64,000 bases of DNA, taken from positions 78,632,501 through 78,696,500 of the forward strand of contig CM044316.1 in assembly GCA_024291935.2 (NCBI GenBank). The letters run 5' to 3'. Position numbers and translations under genes: made by a program. Positions 60,850 to 64,000 of the stretch are shown here, piece by piece. Position 1 is the stretch's first letter. Every line of letters begins with the position of its first letter. The DNA comes from Okapia johnstoni. Lineage: Eukaryota > Chordata > Mammalia > Artiodactyla > Giraffidae. The notes beneath the pieces were generated by a model, which saw only the letters and a list, made by a program, of their open reading frames with translations, had not been told where the DNA came from and ran no database searches.

Positions 60850-61059
60850 GCCTTCATTGCTTAAATAGTAAGTTAGGGCAACAGTGTACAACAAAACCAT
60901 GAAATACAAGCATGTTCTATAAAAGTTTAGTATTTTATACAAGAAAACAATTTTTTTTTCATTAACGGTATAGTAAGTGGTGGAGACATTAATAGCCTAC
61001 TAAGTATAATTTCAGAAAAAAATATACCAAAGTCCTTAAATGTCATTAGTAATCATTAG
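60850..61059. other. Unrecognised sequence
   Basis: AT-rich; no feature recognised. Confidence 0.5.
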
Positions 61060-61298
61060 CAGTTACTGATACCTATAGTATACTGATTATCTTTCACAGA
61101 TCATTTTACTTAGTCTTCCTGGTATCTCTGCAATATAGGTTTTTTTTTTAACATCCTATTTCACACATTAGAAAACAGAGGTTTAGGGGGTTTAGTAACT
61201 TACTTGAAGTCACACAGTTTGTTAAAAATAGACAAGAATCAAAACCAACCTATCAGACTCCAAATCACTGTTCTTTCTACTATACTACCTTGCCCATA
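61060..61298 (-). mobile_element. MIR SINE, antisense
   Basis: 'cagatcattttacttagtct', 'agaaaacagaggtttagggg', 'taacttacttgaagtcacac' and a 'tcagactccaaatcactgtt' end match antisense MIR from tail to head. Confidence 0.72.
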
Positions 61299-61399
61299 AT
61301 AACGGTTTTAAACCTTCAACCAAAGTGAAAATATAATACTAATGGGAAATGATGATATTATTTACATTAACACAAACTAAAAACAATTTTGGAAGCATC
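61299..61399. other. Short unique spacer
   Basis: No feature recognised between two MIRs. Confidence 0.4.
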
Positions 61400-61625
61400 A
61401 ACAACTAATATATGTATAGCATCTTCATGAAAGAGTTCTCACTGATTTTAGGAGACTGTGAAGTAGCCAGGGGAAGTATTATTAATTTACCTCTTTTACA
61501 GATAAAAGAACTGAGGTTCAGAGAGTTACACCTAACTTGCCACAGGCCATGGGATGGAGTGACAGTATTAGGTTTCAATCTCACCTCTTCTCTTCAAATA
61601 TAGAGCTTTTCACCCTAAATGGGAC
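61400..61625 (-). mobile_element. MIR SINE, antisense
   Basis: 'tatgtatagcatcttcatga', 'ttttacagataaaagaactg', 'aggttcagagagttacacct' and 'aacttgccacaggccatggg' give antisense MIR order. It lies about 100 bases after another antisense MIR. Confidence 0.68.
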
Positions 61626-63284
61626 AAGAATATGGAGGGAGTAATGAGGAAGAAGGATGAAGACATGGGGCTAGAAGGGCCTGCAATTACCCTACTCACC
61701 TACTTTTTAAGTCTCAAAGCATCGTGGCTAATTTATAAGACTAGCACACTTATGTGCCCAAAGAGAAAACATAAAATTTCTGTTGTGTCTATGAAGAGAA
61801 AAGGCTACATGGTTTGGTACTTTGAAATTCACCATATTTGCATATAAAATAATAAACACATTAGATCACTTTTATTTGGAATGATGAATCTTTCATTGTA
61901 TAAGAATTGTCTCAGAAAAACACCCCCATGCTATGTTCTGATTTTAATGGTTAAATATTTTTTTATGAGGACTCCATATTTCCACATCTGTTTATCTGAT
62001 ATCATCTGTAGGTACAAAGAGAGAATAATCACAACTAGAAACAATACATCCTTCTCCACTGCACTGATTAACTCTCTACGGCATTGATAAGAACGGAGTG
62101 TTCAATCAGTATTTTGGTAGTGAGTTATGGTTAATAATATCACAAGTACTGTGATGGCATTATAGAACTAAATCTTATTTCTAACAAGTGGTGAAGCTTA
62201 GTTCAATGCACTGTCAATAATGTTGTCAATTAACTGCCAACTATTAGTGCCAAGGTAAAGGCAAGTTGTTTGTTTCTCAGCAAACAGTTCACAGAGAAGA
62301 TTGTTGCAATTATAAATCGCTCACGTCCTACTACATTAAGTGTCTTACTAGAGGTTGAACAGTCATTAATATCTTACATAGTCGAGGCTTTGCCACAATT
62401 GTTTAATAGCTATTTTGCAATTATAAGCAGAACACTAGTTAAACTAAATTAGAGTTCATAATTATTTTTGTAATGAATTGGAAATATAAAAATACATGTA
62501 ACTCTCTGGAAGTCCAAGCATACTTAGTTCTCCTTAGCCTCCCATGGAGTGAAGGGTTAATATGTTAAGAAATGCAGTATAATTACACTAATTGCAATGT
62601 ATTGGTTCTCAATAAGTGAGACTTGCTTTAATTTTGAATCCCAAATGGGCAGTACCTCTATGTGATTCTCTTAGAACTCTAGAAGGCACATTTTTATTTC
62701 CCATGTGCCAACATATTGTAGATATACTTATCTTTAACAAGTGGACTTCTAAAGAATTAAGTACACTAAGACACATTAAGTGCATTTTGGATTTAGAATA
62801 TTAATCCTAAGGACGTACTTCTCTCACTTTTTCTTCTTTGTAATCATATAATTATTTTAGGCTTACTGTAGTTATGTAAAATTAAAATTAAATCATCATT
62901 TAAAAAAATGCTATGATTACTGGGCTGATTTCAATGCATGGAGTACGTAATCAGTCCCAAGCTTGATAAAACAGTAAGTATCTTAATAACAACACATAAA
63001 CACACACATACACACAAAGATGTTTTCAAATCTTGGATTTTTCACACTGACAATTTAGAAGGTACTGGAGAACACACAAAATGAAAACTGTTACTATTTT
63101 AATCTGAAGTTCAATCTAGGAATTTATAGGCTCTCACCTCAAATGTTTCTTTCTAGAGAAGCTGCCTTAGTCCAGCTTACCTAAATTATCCTCCCTACTT
63201 GTGCTCTATCACATCAACTCATACAGCAAATATGTCACATCACCTTATAACAGATACAAGTTGCAGTCATCACTTAAATAAAAT
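61626..63284. other. Unrecognised AT-rich sequence
   Basis: No gene or repeat family recognised. A short CA-rich run lies at about 63000-63017. Confidence 0.5.
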
Positions 63285-63430
63285 AGAATGTACACGTTTA
63301 TTATTGATGTCCTCTTTAGAATAGGATTCTGTCATGTTCACCTCTATTTCTAGTGCCCCATAGGAGCTCGGTGTACAGTACGTTTTAATAAATAGATGTT
63401 AAATGGATAAACTAAGAATTAATGAATAAG
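63285..63430 (+). mobile_element. Possible L2 3'-end remnant
   Basis: 'ttcacctctatttctagtgc' followed by 'gttttaataaatagatgtta' and 'gaattaatgaataagg' resembles the 3' end of L2. Confidence 0.45.
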
Positions 63431-64000
63431 GGTGTGTGTCCCTAGCTTTTGCAATCCACCATCAGTCTACAGAGTAACATCAGCTGGGCCCTTAATAAAC
63501 ACTTCGTGAAGGAATCAGTCTTGTCTGGAATTCTACTGATCAGCCTCTGCCATGAGACATGTCGGAGATCTCCTGGGCCATAAGGGCAGGGGAACACCAC
63601 TTATTACACACACATCGGAGCTTGGCTGGAAAAAACTGCAACACAACATTATGAAGCTCATTATCATCTGAAGCAGCAGCACAAGTCATGATATCATCTA
63701 AAAGGGCAACCAGGGGTACAATCTAAAGGGATGTCTTTACATGCTAAGAATACAAAAGAACTGCTGATCATGCACGAAGCTATCTCTACTCCATTCTATC
63801 CTCAGAGAAAATAGAAAATTTAAGGATTAATAAACCTGACTCATCTTGAAGAAATTCTCAAGAAACAATTCAAGGAATAATTAATGTGAATCCAATGTAA
63901 CTTTACTTTCTATTCATATGACCAACTTCCTCAGAATGTTTCTATGGAAATTAGACTATGGTCTAGGTGATAGAGAAGTTGCCATCAAAGCTTAAGGAAA
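63431..64000. other. Unrecognised unique sequence
   Basis: No gene or repeat family recognised up to the right edge. Confidence 0.5.

Noticed and set aside
1..64000. CRISPR array, prokaryotic operon, phage or defence system
   Set aside because: The window is eukaryotic repeat-rich DNA; no spaced direct repeats and no dense coding were seen.

Overview
This window looks like ordinary non-coding nuclear DNA from a ruminant, most likely a bovid. The diagnostic signals are BovB (RTE-type) LINE copies, tRNA-headed Bov-tA SINEs, a dimeric Bov-A2 SINE and artiodactyl L1 3' ends. These sit on an AT-rich background with old mammalian MIR, L2, L1M and ERVL relics. I found no supportable protein-coding exon, no functional tRNA, rRNA or snRNA gene, no CpG island, no CRISPR array and no prokaryote-style operon. 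The stretch is therefore intergenic or deep intronic. Family names come from recall of repeat consensus sequences, not from a search, and boundaries are usually good to about 5-20 bases for young elements and 20-50 for old ones.

Layout. 1-6.2 kb: the end of a BovB copy on the minus strand, a MIR, then a heavily decayed ancient L1 on the plus strand interrupted by a younger L1 3' fragment and a Bov-tA. 6.2-19.9 kb: mostly low-repeat DNA with scattered MIR and L2 pieces and three Bov SINEs; 13.1-15.7 kb is repeat-poor and holds the longest open frame outside known repeats. 19.9-22.6 kb: a 5'-truncated L1 on the plus strand carrying two SINEs in opposite orientations. 23-28.4 kb: another SINE, an ancient L1 3' end, a MIR and an antisense L1 with a (GT)16 microsatellite. 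28.4-38.3 kb: largely unrecognised DNA with two SINEs. 38.3-46.8 kb: an antisense BovB, MIRs, several microsatellites, a 1.2-kb BovB on the plus strand with recognisable reverse-transcriptase motifs but broken frames, and a solo LTR of an endogenous retrovirus. 48.7-55.6 kb: L1 fragments, a Bov-A2/BovB composite with an internal deletion, a BovB tail, an MLT2-like LTR piece and a tandem duplication in which only one copy carries a small L1 insertion. 55.6-64 kb: low-repeat DNA with old repeat relics, a Bov-tA with intact Pol III boxes and a Bov-A2 with a perfect target-site duplication.

No genes work together here. The content is a record of successive insertions. The most informative points are the filled/empty L1 site in the tandem duplication (54.66-55.58 kb), the SINE/LINE composite (50.35-50.93 kb), and the fact that the longest open frames in the window lie antisense to BovB and should not be called genes.
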